Positions 16,372 through 24,416 of a DNA stretch of 64,000 nucleotides are shown here, one piece after another (position 1 is the first letter of the stretch; each line of letters starts with the position of its first letter). This stretch comes from Chitinophaga sp. sic0106 (GTDB taxonomy: Bacteria > Bacteroidota > Bacteroidia > Chitinophagales > Chitinophagaceae): contig NZ_JAHUWJ010000002.1 of assembly GCF_019219075.1 (NCBI RefSeq), positions 124,001 through 188,000 on the forward strand, in the 5' to 3' direction. Made by a program: the position numbers and the translations under genes. The notes below the pieces were generated by a model. That model saw only the letters and a list, made by a program, of their open reading frames with translations. It was not told the DNA's origin and made no database searches.

Positions 16372-17802
16372 TTAAGTCTTCGCTTTCTGGTATTTTCCGT
16401 TAGTAGCTCCCTGATGGAAGTCCACCATTATGACCTGTGGCGAAGTATATAATTTTACTGGTACGTGAATGAGGTACTGATTATCGGCAATCTCTTCTAC
16501 CTTCAGCGCATTCCCTTTACTATCGGCAAATGCGGCTTTGTCCAGCACCATGCCTCTCGGTGTGCGCACTTTGAGCAGCCCGCTGGATGGCCAGTTAAAC
16601 ACCACCATGTTCAGTTGGTTGCTGCCTTTCTTTTTAGTGTAATAACCCCAGTCTTCTTTTTTCATACCGGCATAATCACAATTCCAGATAGCATCACCAT
16701 ATTTACCCATCCAGTTGCCGATCACCGTAGCAATGTCCTGTTCCTGTTTACGGAAATCACCATTGCCGGTAGGGCCAAAGTTTAAGAGGAAGTTACCGCC
16801 CATAGCTGTGGTATGCACCAACATTTCCAGCAGCTCCAGCGGTGATTTTACGTGACTCACCGTCCAATCTTTGTGATAACCCCATTGGTTTTCAGGGATG
16901 GTCATGCAGGCTTCCCAATCCCAATGTGTAACGGCGGTGTCTATAACGGGATCGGGTAAACGACGTTCGTAACCGGACTCGTAATCACCCATCAGCTGAC
17001 CGTTGGAATCCTTGTGGCGCTTGCCGTAGTCATCAGCGCGGAGGCGACTGTTTACCACCACTCCGGGGCTCACCGCCTTCAGCATTTTTTCCACTTCATA
17101 AGTCCATTTGCCGTTCTTTTTTACGGAGTTGTCCCAGGTGCCATCAAACCAGAAAGCCTTTACGGTAGGGTAGTTGGTGGCCAGCTCTTTCAGCTGGTTG
17201 TAAGCGAAATCGAGGTAACGTTTAAAGGCTACACTGTCTTCGGCCGACTTAATATCATACCGCCAGTCAGGGTGATGCCAGTCGAGTACGGAATAGTAAA
17301 AATTTACATCGATGCCTTCCGCATTATAGGCTTCCACCAGTTGCTTCAGGATGTCTTTTTTATAGGGTGTACCAGCCACGGTAAAATCCGTGTACTGACT
17401 AGGCCACAGGCAGAAGCCCTCGTGATGTTTGGTGGTGATGGTCATGTATTTCACGCCCATTTTCTTCGCCATTTTAGCCCATTGCTTAGCGTCAAACTTC
17501 ACGGGATTGAACTGGTACATCAATGAGTCCCAGGTGGCGGTAGAAATGCCGGCACTGGATTTCAGGAACTCCGCTGCATAATTATAGGTTTTGCCATTCC
17601 AGATACCACCTGGAATTGCGTATAATCCCCAGTGGATGAATTGCCCGAACCGGTTGCTGCGCCACTTGTTCATGGCCTCGTCTGTACGTTTGCCGCTGTA
17701 TTGTGCGCCATACTGTAAGGGTATGGCGCTTTGTTTCTTTTCCTGTGCACCTGCCTGGAATATGGCTCCCAGCAGGGCGGCTGCTATTATTATCTTTTTC
17801 AT
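16372..17802 (-). CDS. Alpha-L-fucosidase, GH29
   Basis: A 476-residue secreted fucosidase. The signal peptide ends near residue 19 (FQAGAQ). The GH29 barrel is recognisable by RFGQFIHWGLYAIPGG (residues 51-66), TTKHHEGFCLW (124-133) and the nucleophile Asp220 in AFWFDGTWDN. A C-terminal beta-sandwich follows. It is the last gene of the minus-strand PUL operon, 18 bases after the second SusD gene, and removes terminal L-fucose from the imported or surface-bound glycan. The acid/base residue is not conserved in position across this family and I cannot assign it. Confidence 0.92.
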   Translation of the reverse strand: MKKIIIAAALLGAIFQAGAQEKKQSAIPLQYGAQYSGKRTDEAMNKWRSNRFGQFIHWGLYAIPGGIWNGKTYNYAAEFLKSSAGISTATWDSLMYQFNPVKFDAKQWAKMAKKMGVKYMTITTKHHEGFCLWPSQYTDFTVAGTPYKKDILKQLVEAYNAEGIDVNFYYSVLDWHHPDWRYDIKSAEDSVAFKRYLDFAYNQLKELATNYPTVKAFWFDGTWDNSVKKNGKWTYEVEKMLKAVSPGVVVNSRLRADDYGKRHKDSNGQLMGDYESGYERRLPDPVIDTAVTHWDWEACMTIPENQWGYHKDWTVSHVKSPLELLEMLVHTTAMGGNFLLNFGPTGNGDFRKQEQDIATVIGNWMGKYGDAIWNCDYAGMKKEDWGYYTKKKGSNQLNMVVFNWPSSGLLKVRTPRGMVLDKAAFADSKGNALKVEEIADNQYLIHVPVKLYTSPQVIMVDFHQGATNGKYQKAKT

Positions 17803-17820
17803 TTTTGTAGGGAGATGGTA

Positions 17821-19596
17821 TTACCATCCTGGGTTTTGGATCAGGTCATTGCTTTTGTTCACTTCGTCAAATGGAAATGGACAGAAATACATTTTTGGAT
17901 AGAGGAAAACTGCGTTGAGGACAGTCACCGCCTGGTAGGCCCAGGTGTTATCTTGTTGTTTGGTCACCATCATCCCTTGTATAGGTCTGTTTTCTGTTAC
18001 TTCCGCTGTTTTCCACCTCCTGGTATCATAGTACCAGTGGCCCTCGTAGCTAAATTCTACTTCATACTCACTGCGGATAATGCCACGCATAACTTCTTTG
18101 CTCATGCCTGCCTCCAGGCCATAGAGGTTATCAGCGCCAGGTGTAATGCCCGCTCTGCGTCGCACAGCGGTGATGATGTCGTACACCTCCTGCGTAGGGC
18201 CGTTGAGTTCATTGATCGCTTCTGCATAACCCATCAGGATTTCAGTGTAACGAATCACTGGTAATACACGATTTTGGTTGGTATACCTGCCGGTGCTGTC
18301 GTTCGCCATTTTGCGGCTATAGAAGCCGGTTCTGCTGGAATATGCCTGCAGCCCGTCAGAGGTGAGCTGTCCCTGCCAGGTTTTGTAAATATCAACCGGG
18401 TCCATTTTTTTGGTACTGTTGTTATATACGTTTGCCTGGTTATAGATGACGGTGCAATAGAAGCGAGGGTCCCTGTTGTTATACGGAAACTTAGGATCGT
18501 AGCCGGAGCCGGGAGCGCTGGTAGCTTTACCGTTGGCCATACCAAAAGCATCTACCAGGTTCTGACTTGGTGTGCTCCAGCCGCTGCCACCTCTTGAAAG
18601 CGGGAAGCGGGCACCTTCAATTTTAGTATTCGGTGCAAACATGTACGGCATAATATATTCGCTGTTTTTGCGGAGCAGGAACATTTTCCAGAAGCTGTAA
18701 CCGGGGCGTGCGCTGGCATTCGTTTCTGTTTCGAACAGTGCATATTCGCTGCTGTTCATGATTGCTTTGCAGGCATCGGCAGCCTTTTGCCAGAGCGTGG
18801 CATCATAGGAACCGCTGTAGCTCACCAGTGGCTGTAACTGCGGATCTGTGGTGATGGCACTGCCGTTGAACAGCGGGCTGGCGGCATATACCAGCATCCT
18901 CGCTTTCAAAGCCTGACACATACCACGGGTGATACGGCCATAGTCGGCCGCCGGCTGCTCCAGGCTACCTGGCAGGTCGGCCGCGGCTTTGTCGCACTCC
19001 GCAGCTATGTAATCAATACACTCTTTAAAACTGTTCCGCTTATACGTCATGGGAGTGTTGAGGTCATATGCCGTGTCTGACACAATCATAACGCCGCCGT
19101 ATAAACGAACCAGCTGCGAATAAAAGAAGGCACGCAAAAAGCGGGCTTCCGCAGCAGTACGAACCTGTGCAGCAGGTGAAAGCGGTGATTTCTTCACCTT
19201 AGCGATGTACTGGTTGGCAGCACGTATTTTCAGGTAATAGGTTTTGTAATAGTTATTGGAGAAAAAGTTTTTAGGTGTGCTGGCACCCGTGATAAATGCA
19301 GCCTGCGGATCACCGTAATAGGATACGGAGTGAGAGGTCATGTCCTCAAAGCAGGCATAGTCGTTACCTACCACAGAGGTTACCAATGTATAACGGTCAT
19401 GTATAATGTCAGAGCCGGTGTATACATACATATCCGTCAGAAAACTAAGTGTTTTGGCGGAATCCGAAAACACCATCTGCTCTGTTAAGCTTTCTGTCTG
19501 CCTTTTATCCAGAAAGCTGTCTGATTTCTTGCAGGCGGCAAACAAGGCCAGGGCCATGCATCCTGCGGCGGTATATTTAAAGAGTTGTTGGATCAT
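17821..19596 (-). CDS. SusD/RagB-family glycan-binding lipoprotein (second pair)
   Basis: A 591-residue outer-membrane lipoprotein that would cap the adjacent SusC channel and bind glycan at the cell surface. The start is taken as the ATG at 19596 (MIQQLFKYTAAG), which gives a lipoprotein signal ending LFAACKKSDSFLD; the open frame reaches 19680 but that extension runs into the preceding gene. The SusD core has the TPR-like helices with SPAAQVRTAAEARFLRAFF and the C-terminal signature PVIRYTEILMGYAEAINE. It lies 28 bases after the SusC stop. Confidence 0.92.
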   Translation of the reverse strand: MIQQLFKYTAAGCMALALFAACKKSDSFLDKRQTESLTEQMVFSDSAKTLSFLTDMYVYTGSDIIHDRYTLVTSVVGNDYACFEDMTSHSVSYYGDPQAAFITGASTPKNFFSNNYYKTYYLKIRAANQYIAKVKKSPLSPAAQVRTAAEARFLRAFFYSQLVRLYGGVMIVSDTAYDLNTPMTYKRNSFKECIDYIAAECDKAAADLPGSLEQPAADYGRITRGMCQALKARMLVYAASPLFNGSAITTDPQLQPLVSYSGSYDATLWQKAADACKAIMNSSEYALFETETNASARPGYSFWKMFLLRKNSEYIMPYMFAPNTKIEGARFPLSRGGSGWSTPSQNLVDAFGMANGKATSAPGSGYDPKFPYNNRDPRFYCTVIYNQANVYNNSTKKMDPVDIYKTWQGQLTSDGLQAYSSRTGFYSRKMANDSTGRYTNQNRVLPVIRYTEILMGYAEAINELNGPTQEVYDIITAVRRRAGITPGADNLYGLEAGMSKEVMRGIIRSEYEVEFSYEGHWYYDTRRWKTAEVTENRPIQGMMVTKQQDNTWAYQAVTVLNAVFLYPKMYFCPFPFDEVNKSNDLIQNPGW

Positions 19597-19624
19597 GTGA
19601 TAATTTTTGATGTAATGCCAGTGT

Positions 19625-22600
19625 TTACAGTCCCACCTGGATACCCAGGTTATAAATACGCTGCTGCGGATACTCACCAATGCTGGAGGTTACCGCTGAT
19701 TCAGGGTCAATAGCTACCGGCAGCTTGTTGTATACCAGCGCTATGTTGTAACCGTTGCCATAGATGCGGATGCTCTTGATCAGCTTATGCTTCAGCAGGG
19801 ATGCGGGTACGGCATAACCGATTTCCACGTTTTTCCACCTTACATAATCACCGCGTCTGAACCAGTAGGTAGAGGTCTGCGGACTACCCTGGCCATCACC
19901 TATGGATGGGTAGGATGCATCGGTAGCCCATGGTGTCCACCTGCCGAGGTTAAACGGAGTGGACTGCCTTTCCGGGCGGCTGTAAGCGAGGCTGCCACGC
20001 TGGATGTTGATCACATAATCAAAGGAGCCCTGGAACAGTGTGCTGAAGTCGAAGCCTTTGTAGGAGATGCCGAAGCTGAAGCCAGTGATATACCTTGGGA
20101 GGTTTACGCCCATGCCCATTTTGTCATTCTCGTCGATGATACCGTCGCCATTGAGGTCAGCGAATTTCAGCGCCCCAGGGAACAGGTTTTGCTGCGGGAT
20201 GCTGGTTACCAGTTTCGGACTTTTGTAGAGGTCTTCAATGTCTTCAAACATACCGATGTATTTATAGCCAAACTGCTGTCCGATGGACTTACCTGTTTGC
20301 GCCATCCATGGATATTTGGCATTGGCTTCGTCCATGTACAGGATTTTGTTTTTGGCATAGCTCACCTGTCCTCTCATGAAGTATTGTAATTTGTGAGAGC
20401 GGTTGTTGTATTCCACTTCTATTTCGTATCCTTTGTTGCTCACGCGGCCCAGGTTCATTGGTGGCAGGCCAATACCGATTGGCAGGGGAACGGTGCCGCG
20501 GGTGGACAGGATATCGTAACGATAGTTGTCGAAGTAATCCGCCACGATACCAATTTTACCATTGAGTAATTTGATATCTACCCCTATATCTGTTTTCCTT
20601 TCTTTCTCCCAGGTTACCTGGTCGTTTCCGAGGTCGCCCTCGATGATGCCGCTGGCGTTGGTGGAGTTCTCTCCAAAGTTGTAGCCTTTACCATCTTTAT
20701 AAATCTGCTCGTACAGGTATTTGTAGGCACCTACTTTATCACTGCCTACGAGGCCGTAGGAGCCGCGGATTTTAAATGCATCAATGAAGTGGATATTCTC
20801 TTTGAAGAATGGTTCTTCGCTGATGTTCCAGCCCACCCCGATGGCAGGGAACAGGCCGTATTTTTTACCGCCTGCAAATCTGTCGGAACCGTTGTAACCG
20901 GCGTTTACATCCAGCAGGTATTTTAATTTGTAGTTATAACCGAGGCGACCGGTGAAGCCACGGAAGTTATTAGGGATACCGGCATCCACTACTGAGCTGC
21001 TGCTGTTCCAGGCATTGGTGGTATTGGTGATCTGGTTAAAAAGTGCCAGGGCGGTGATGTTATGGTCGCCAAAACTTCTGGCGTAGTTCAGTGATCCCTG
21101 CAGGTTCAGCTTGCGTGCGCTGCCACGGTAGCCGCCGTCCGCGTTGAGGCGGCCCATGCGGTACAGGTTATTCACTGTAGGCTTATAGGCTTCGGCTACG
21201 GCGTCGTAGTAGTAGGTGAGGATTTCATTGTTGGCGCGGGTCAGACTCTTTTCAAATGAATAGTCGCTCGCCAGCGACACCAGCAGGTTTGCGCTTAATC
21301 CTTTGGTGACGCGATCCAGTTTTTGTACTGCTGAAGCTACTACGTTGAAGTTGTTTTCATAGCTGCGTCTGTAACCGGAGTATTTAAGCACCGCTACCGG
21401 GTTCATTTTGGTGCCACTTGAGCTGGCGGCACCAAGGCTGCTGCCGAAGGTACCGTTCTCGTTATACACCGGATAACCGAAGGAGGATAACTCACCGTTC
21501 CACATATACTGGAAAGTAGTACCGCCTCCGTTGAAAGCCTTGTCATTCGGCTCGTTGATGGTGCCGAATCTACCGCTGAGGTCTACACGAATATGCAAAT
21601 CCTTGGTAGGATCGATATCAATGTTGGAGCGGAAGTTATAACGGTTATAAAAGTGATTGCTGTTATAGCCTTCTCCTTTACTGAAGTTGTTGAAGATACC
21701 TCCTTGTGTGAGGTAGCCGAGGGAGATGAAGTATTTGATCTGGTCGGAGCCGCCGCTGATATCGAAGTTGGTTCTGTTCTGCAGGCTGTAATCCTTCATC
21801 AGCACATCCCACCAGTTCACGTAAGGGTGGAGGTATGGATCGCTGTTATCTTTATAGTATTCCAGGTTATCGTTGGCGAAGAACTGCGGATATTTCACGG
21901 CGGGGTCACGCAGCCCCAGTGTTTCATACTCACGGAGCAGGCTCAACGTCGTATAGCCGTCGTTCATTTTTGGTGGGCGGGTAGGGGTGAGTGCACCGGT
22001 TTCGTTGCGAACGGTGAGCATTGGCTTACCGCTTTTACCACGGCGGGTGCTGATCACCATTACGCCGTTAGCGCCTCTGATACCGTATACGGCGGTGGTA
22101 GAAGCGTCTTTAAGGATGGAGATGCTTTCAATTTCGTTCGGGTCCAGCTGGGCTACCTGCTCATAGGAAAACTCGATATCATCCACGATGATGAGCGGAT
22201 TGTTGGCTGAGTTACCATCGGAGGTATTGTAGGAGCTGTTACCGCGGATGGAAAACACCGCACCATCTTTACCTGGCTGGCCGCCGCGTTGCTGGGTAAA
22301 CAGGCCGGGGAGCCGCCCTGCCAGGGCATTCTGCAAGCTGGCACTTGGGCTCTGGCGTATCTGGGCGCCGGAGATGGAGCTAACAGCACCGGTTACGGTC
22401 GGCTTTTTGGGCGTCGCATAACCGATGACTACCACATCTTCCATGCCTTTCACGTCAGGACTGAGCACTACGGTGCCGCTGGCCTGTGCCGCAGGTAATT
22501 CTCTCTTTAAAAAACCTACATAGGAGAATATAAGGATATGCGATTTACCTTTCAGGGTAAGGGAGTAGCGGCCTTTTTCATCCGTAGCTACCCCATTGGA

Positions 22601-22744
22601 AGGGACGTCTTTTTCGAATACAGATACACCGATGAGTGGCTGTGCACCTTCCGTTACCACGCCGCTCACCGCCTGTTGTGCGATGGCTGGCATGGCCATC
22701 AGGAGCAGGCAAATGCATAAAACGGGATATATGAACTTTTTCAT
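19625..22744 (-). CDS. SusC/RagA TonB-dependent glycan transporter (second pair)
   Basis: A 1039-residue outer-membrane channel. It has a signal peptide (to about residue 23, MPAIAQQ), a carboxypeptidase-like beta-sandwich (AVSGVVTEGAQPLIGVSVFE onward), a plug with the SusC patterns NALAGRLPGLF and PNEIESISILKDASTTAVYG, and a 22-strand barrel. Import would be powered by TonB-ExbBD elsewhere in the genome. It lies 19 bases downstream of the first SusD gene, within one operon. Unlike the first SusC here it is a full-length, standard member. Confidence 0.95.
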   Translation of the reverse strand: MKKFIYPVLCICLLLMAMPAIAQQAVSGVVTEGAQPLIGVSVFEKDVPSNGVATDEKGRYSLTLKGKSHILIFSYVGFLKRELPAAQASGTVVLSPDVKGMEDVVVIGYATPKKPTVTGAVSSISGAQIRQSPSASLQNALAGRLPGLFTQQRGGQPGKDGAVFSIRGNSSYNTSDGNSANNPLIIVDDIEFSYEQVAQLDPNEIESISILKDASTTAVYGIRGANGVMVISTRRGKSGKPMLTVRNETGALTPTRPPKMNDGYTTLSLLREYETLGLRDPAVKYPQFFANDNLEYYKDNSDPYLHPYVNWWDVLMKDYSLQNRTNFDISGGSDQIKYFISLGYLTQGGIFNNFSKGEGYNSNHFYNRYNFRSNIDIDPTKDLHIRVDLSGRFGTINEPNDKAFNGGGTTFQYMWNGELSSFGYPVYNENGTFGSSLGAASSSGTKMNPVAVLKYSGYRRSYENNFNVVASAVQKLDRVTKGLSANLLVSLASDYSFEKSLTRANNEILTYYYDAVAEAYKPTVNNLYRMGRLNADGGYRGSARKLNLQGSLNYARSFGDHNITALALFNQITNTTNAWNSSSSVVDAGIPNNFRGFTGRLGYNYKLKYLLDVNAGYNGSDRFAGGKKYGLFPAIGVGWNISEEPFFKENIHFIDAFKIRGSYGLVGSDKVGAYKYLYEQIYKDGKGYNFGENSTNASGIIEGDLGNDQVTWEKERKTDIGVDIKLLNGKIGIVADYFDNYRYDILSTRGTVPLPIGIGLPPMNLGRVSNKGYEIEVEYNNRSHKLQYFMRGQVSYAKNKILYMDEANAKYPWMAQTGKSIGQQFGYKYIGMFEDIEDLYKSPKLVTSIPQQNLFPGALKFADLNGDGIIDENDKMGMGVNLPRYITGFSFGISYKGFDFSTLFQGSFDYVINIQRGSLAYSRPERQSTPFNLGRWTPWATDASYPSIGDGQGSPQTSTYWFRRGDYVRWKNVEIGYAVPASLLKHKLIKSIRIYGNGYNIALVYNKLPVAIDPESAVTSSIGEYPQQRIYNLGIQVGL

Positions 22745-22763
22745 TGTTAGCCTTTTTTAGTGA

Positions 22764-24398
22764 TTACCAGTTTGGATTTTGGTCCATTTTACCGTTGGAA
22801 ATCATTTCCTGGTAAGGGATGGGATACAGGTACATGCGATCGGCGAGGAATTTAGTTGGTGTTACTTCCACTTTTTTGTAAGTCAGGCTGCCATCCTGTG
22901 CTTTGGTGATCTGCACACCATGCAGTGATCCGTTGAGTACTTTATCTGCCATCTTCCACCGGCGTATATCCCAGAAGCGTTGCTCTTCAAAAGCCATTTC
23001 TATGCGGCGCTCGTGGCGGATGCGCTCGCGCATCTGCTCTTTGTTGAGTCCTGCCGGCAGCGTGTATGGGTTGAGTTTAGCACGCTGACGGATCAGGTGC
23101 AGTGCGTCATATACTTCTTTTACGGGGCCACTGGCTTCGTTCAGCGCCTCTGCATAGTTGAGCAGGATTTCGGCATAGCGGATGATAGGAAAGCAGTGGT
23201 CGGCGCTGGTGTAACTGCTGGCAGTACCTGCTGTGGTTAGGAACTTGCGCATGTAGTAACCGGTACGGGTTTCACCACTTACGGTATTGCCAAAGCCAAG
23301 TGCGCGGTCAATGCCACCATCAAATGTTTCAACGGTACGGCCCAGCCACGACATCCCATTATGAAACACTGTGTAATAAAATCTTGGATCGCGACCTGTA
23401 TAAGGTTTGGCCGCATCATAGCCGGAACCTGCTTCGGTAATCATTTTACCATTGGCCATTTCAAATTCATCCACCAGTTCCTGTGTAGGGTTGGTAGCAC
23501 CGCCATCCCCGCGTTTGGAGCCTACAGGGCCGTTGAGCATTTCCACCGTGTATCCCTGGCCGGTCATATAAGCCACAATGATTTCACTGTTTTTACGCTT
23601 CAGGTACACGTCGTCGAAAGCGGTGGGCAGGGAATATACTTTGGTGTCCATCACATCTTTTGCTGCCTGTGCGGCGGCCTGCCATTTTTCGGTGTTATGG
23701 TCAGGGTTGTTGAGCTCACTGGCGGCATATAGTAATACACGGGATTTCAATGCCATAGCGGCGCCGCTGGTAAGGCGGCCATAGTACGCGGTAGCATAGG
23801 CCGCCGGCAGATATTTACGTGCAGTATCTGCTTCTTTCACGATGTAGCTTACACAATCGGTATAACTGTTACGGGCATACGAAATATCACTGTTTATGTC
23901 AAATACCTGGTCGCCTATCAGTGGTACACCGCCCCAGCGCTTGGTGAGCTCGAAATATGCCCAGGCACGCATGAGTCGCGCTTCCGCTATCCACTGCTCT
24001 TTAAGGCCGGCTGTTTTAAGCGGTACCTGGTTTATTTTAGAGAGAAACAGGTTTACCTTCTGGATGATATTATAGTTCTGGGTCCACCGGTTATCGGGCA
24101 GGTTATACGGGGTCCACTGACCATTGGAAAAGTACTGGACGGTGGCCGTAGCGTTGTTAGGTACGGCATCATCGGTACCAGCATCGAGGATGTGGCTGGA
24201 TACGCGGTTGAAGCCACTGGGTAAATCTGCATAAACATTATACAGGTATCTTTCTGCGTAAACACCCAGGGAGTCGAGCTTGTCGAATACCAGGTCGTCA
24301 TCAATAAACTCCAGTGGTTCTTTCTCTATCACATCTTTCTGACAGGCGGCAAAGCCGATACAGGCAAGCACTGGGAGTAATAAGGTATATTTTCTCAT
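22764..24398 (-). CDS. SusD/RagB-family glycan-binding lipoprotein (first pair)
   Basis: A 544-residue surface lipoprotein. The signal is MRKYTLLLPVLACIGFAACQ with the lipid-attachment Cys at residue 19. SusD features include KEQWIAEARLMRAWAYFELT and the C-terminal CFPIIRYAEILLNYAEALNE. It ends IPYQEMISNGKMDQNPNW, a typical SusD terminus. It is 18 bases after its SusC partner and is divergent in sequence from the second SusD, so the two pairs probably bind different parts or sizes of glycan. Confidence 0.93.
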   Translation of the reverse strand: MRKYTLLLPVLACIGFAACQKDVIEKEPLEFIDDDLVFDKLDSLGVYAERYLYNVYADLPSGFNRVSSHILDAGTDDAVPNNATATVQYFSNGQWTPYNLPDNRWTQNYNIIQKVNLFLSKINQVPLKTAGLKEQWIAEARLMRAWAYFELTKRWGGVPLIGDQVFDINSDISYARNSYTDCVSYIVKEADTARKYLPAAYATAYYGRLTSGAAMALKSRVLLYAASELNNPDHNTEKWQAAAQAAKDVMDTKVYSLPTAFDDVYLKRKNSEIIVAYMTGQGYTVEMLNGPVGSKRGDGGATNPTQELVDEFEMANGKMITEAGSGYDAAKPYTGRDPRFYYTVFHNGMSWLGRTVETFDGGIDRALGFGNTVSGETRTGYYMRKFLTTAGTASSYTSADHCFPIIRYAEILLNYAEALNEASGPVKEVYDALHLIRQRAKLNPYTLPAGLNKEQMRERIRHERRIEMAFEEQRFWDIRRWKMADKVLNGSLHGVQITKAQDGSLTYKKVEVTPTKFLADRMYLYPIPYQEMISNGKMDQNPNW

Positions 24399-24416
24399 GA
24401 CTAATTTCGTTTTGAA

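Noticed and set aside
21593..22210. Open frame of 205 codons opposite the second SusC gene
   Set aside because: Antisense shadow of a canonical SusC sequence; valine/isoleucine-rich reading is typical of such shadows.
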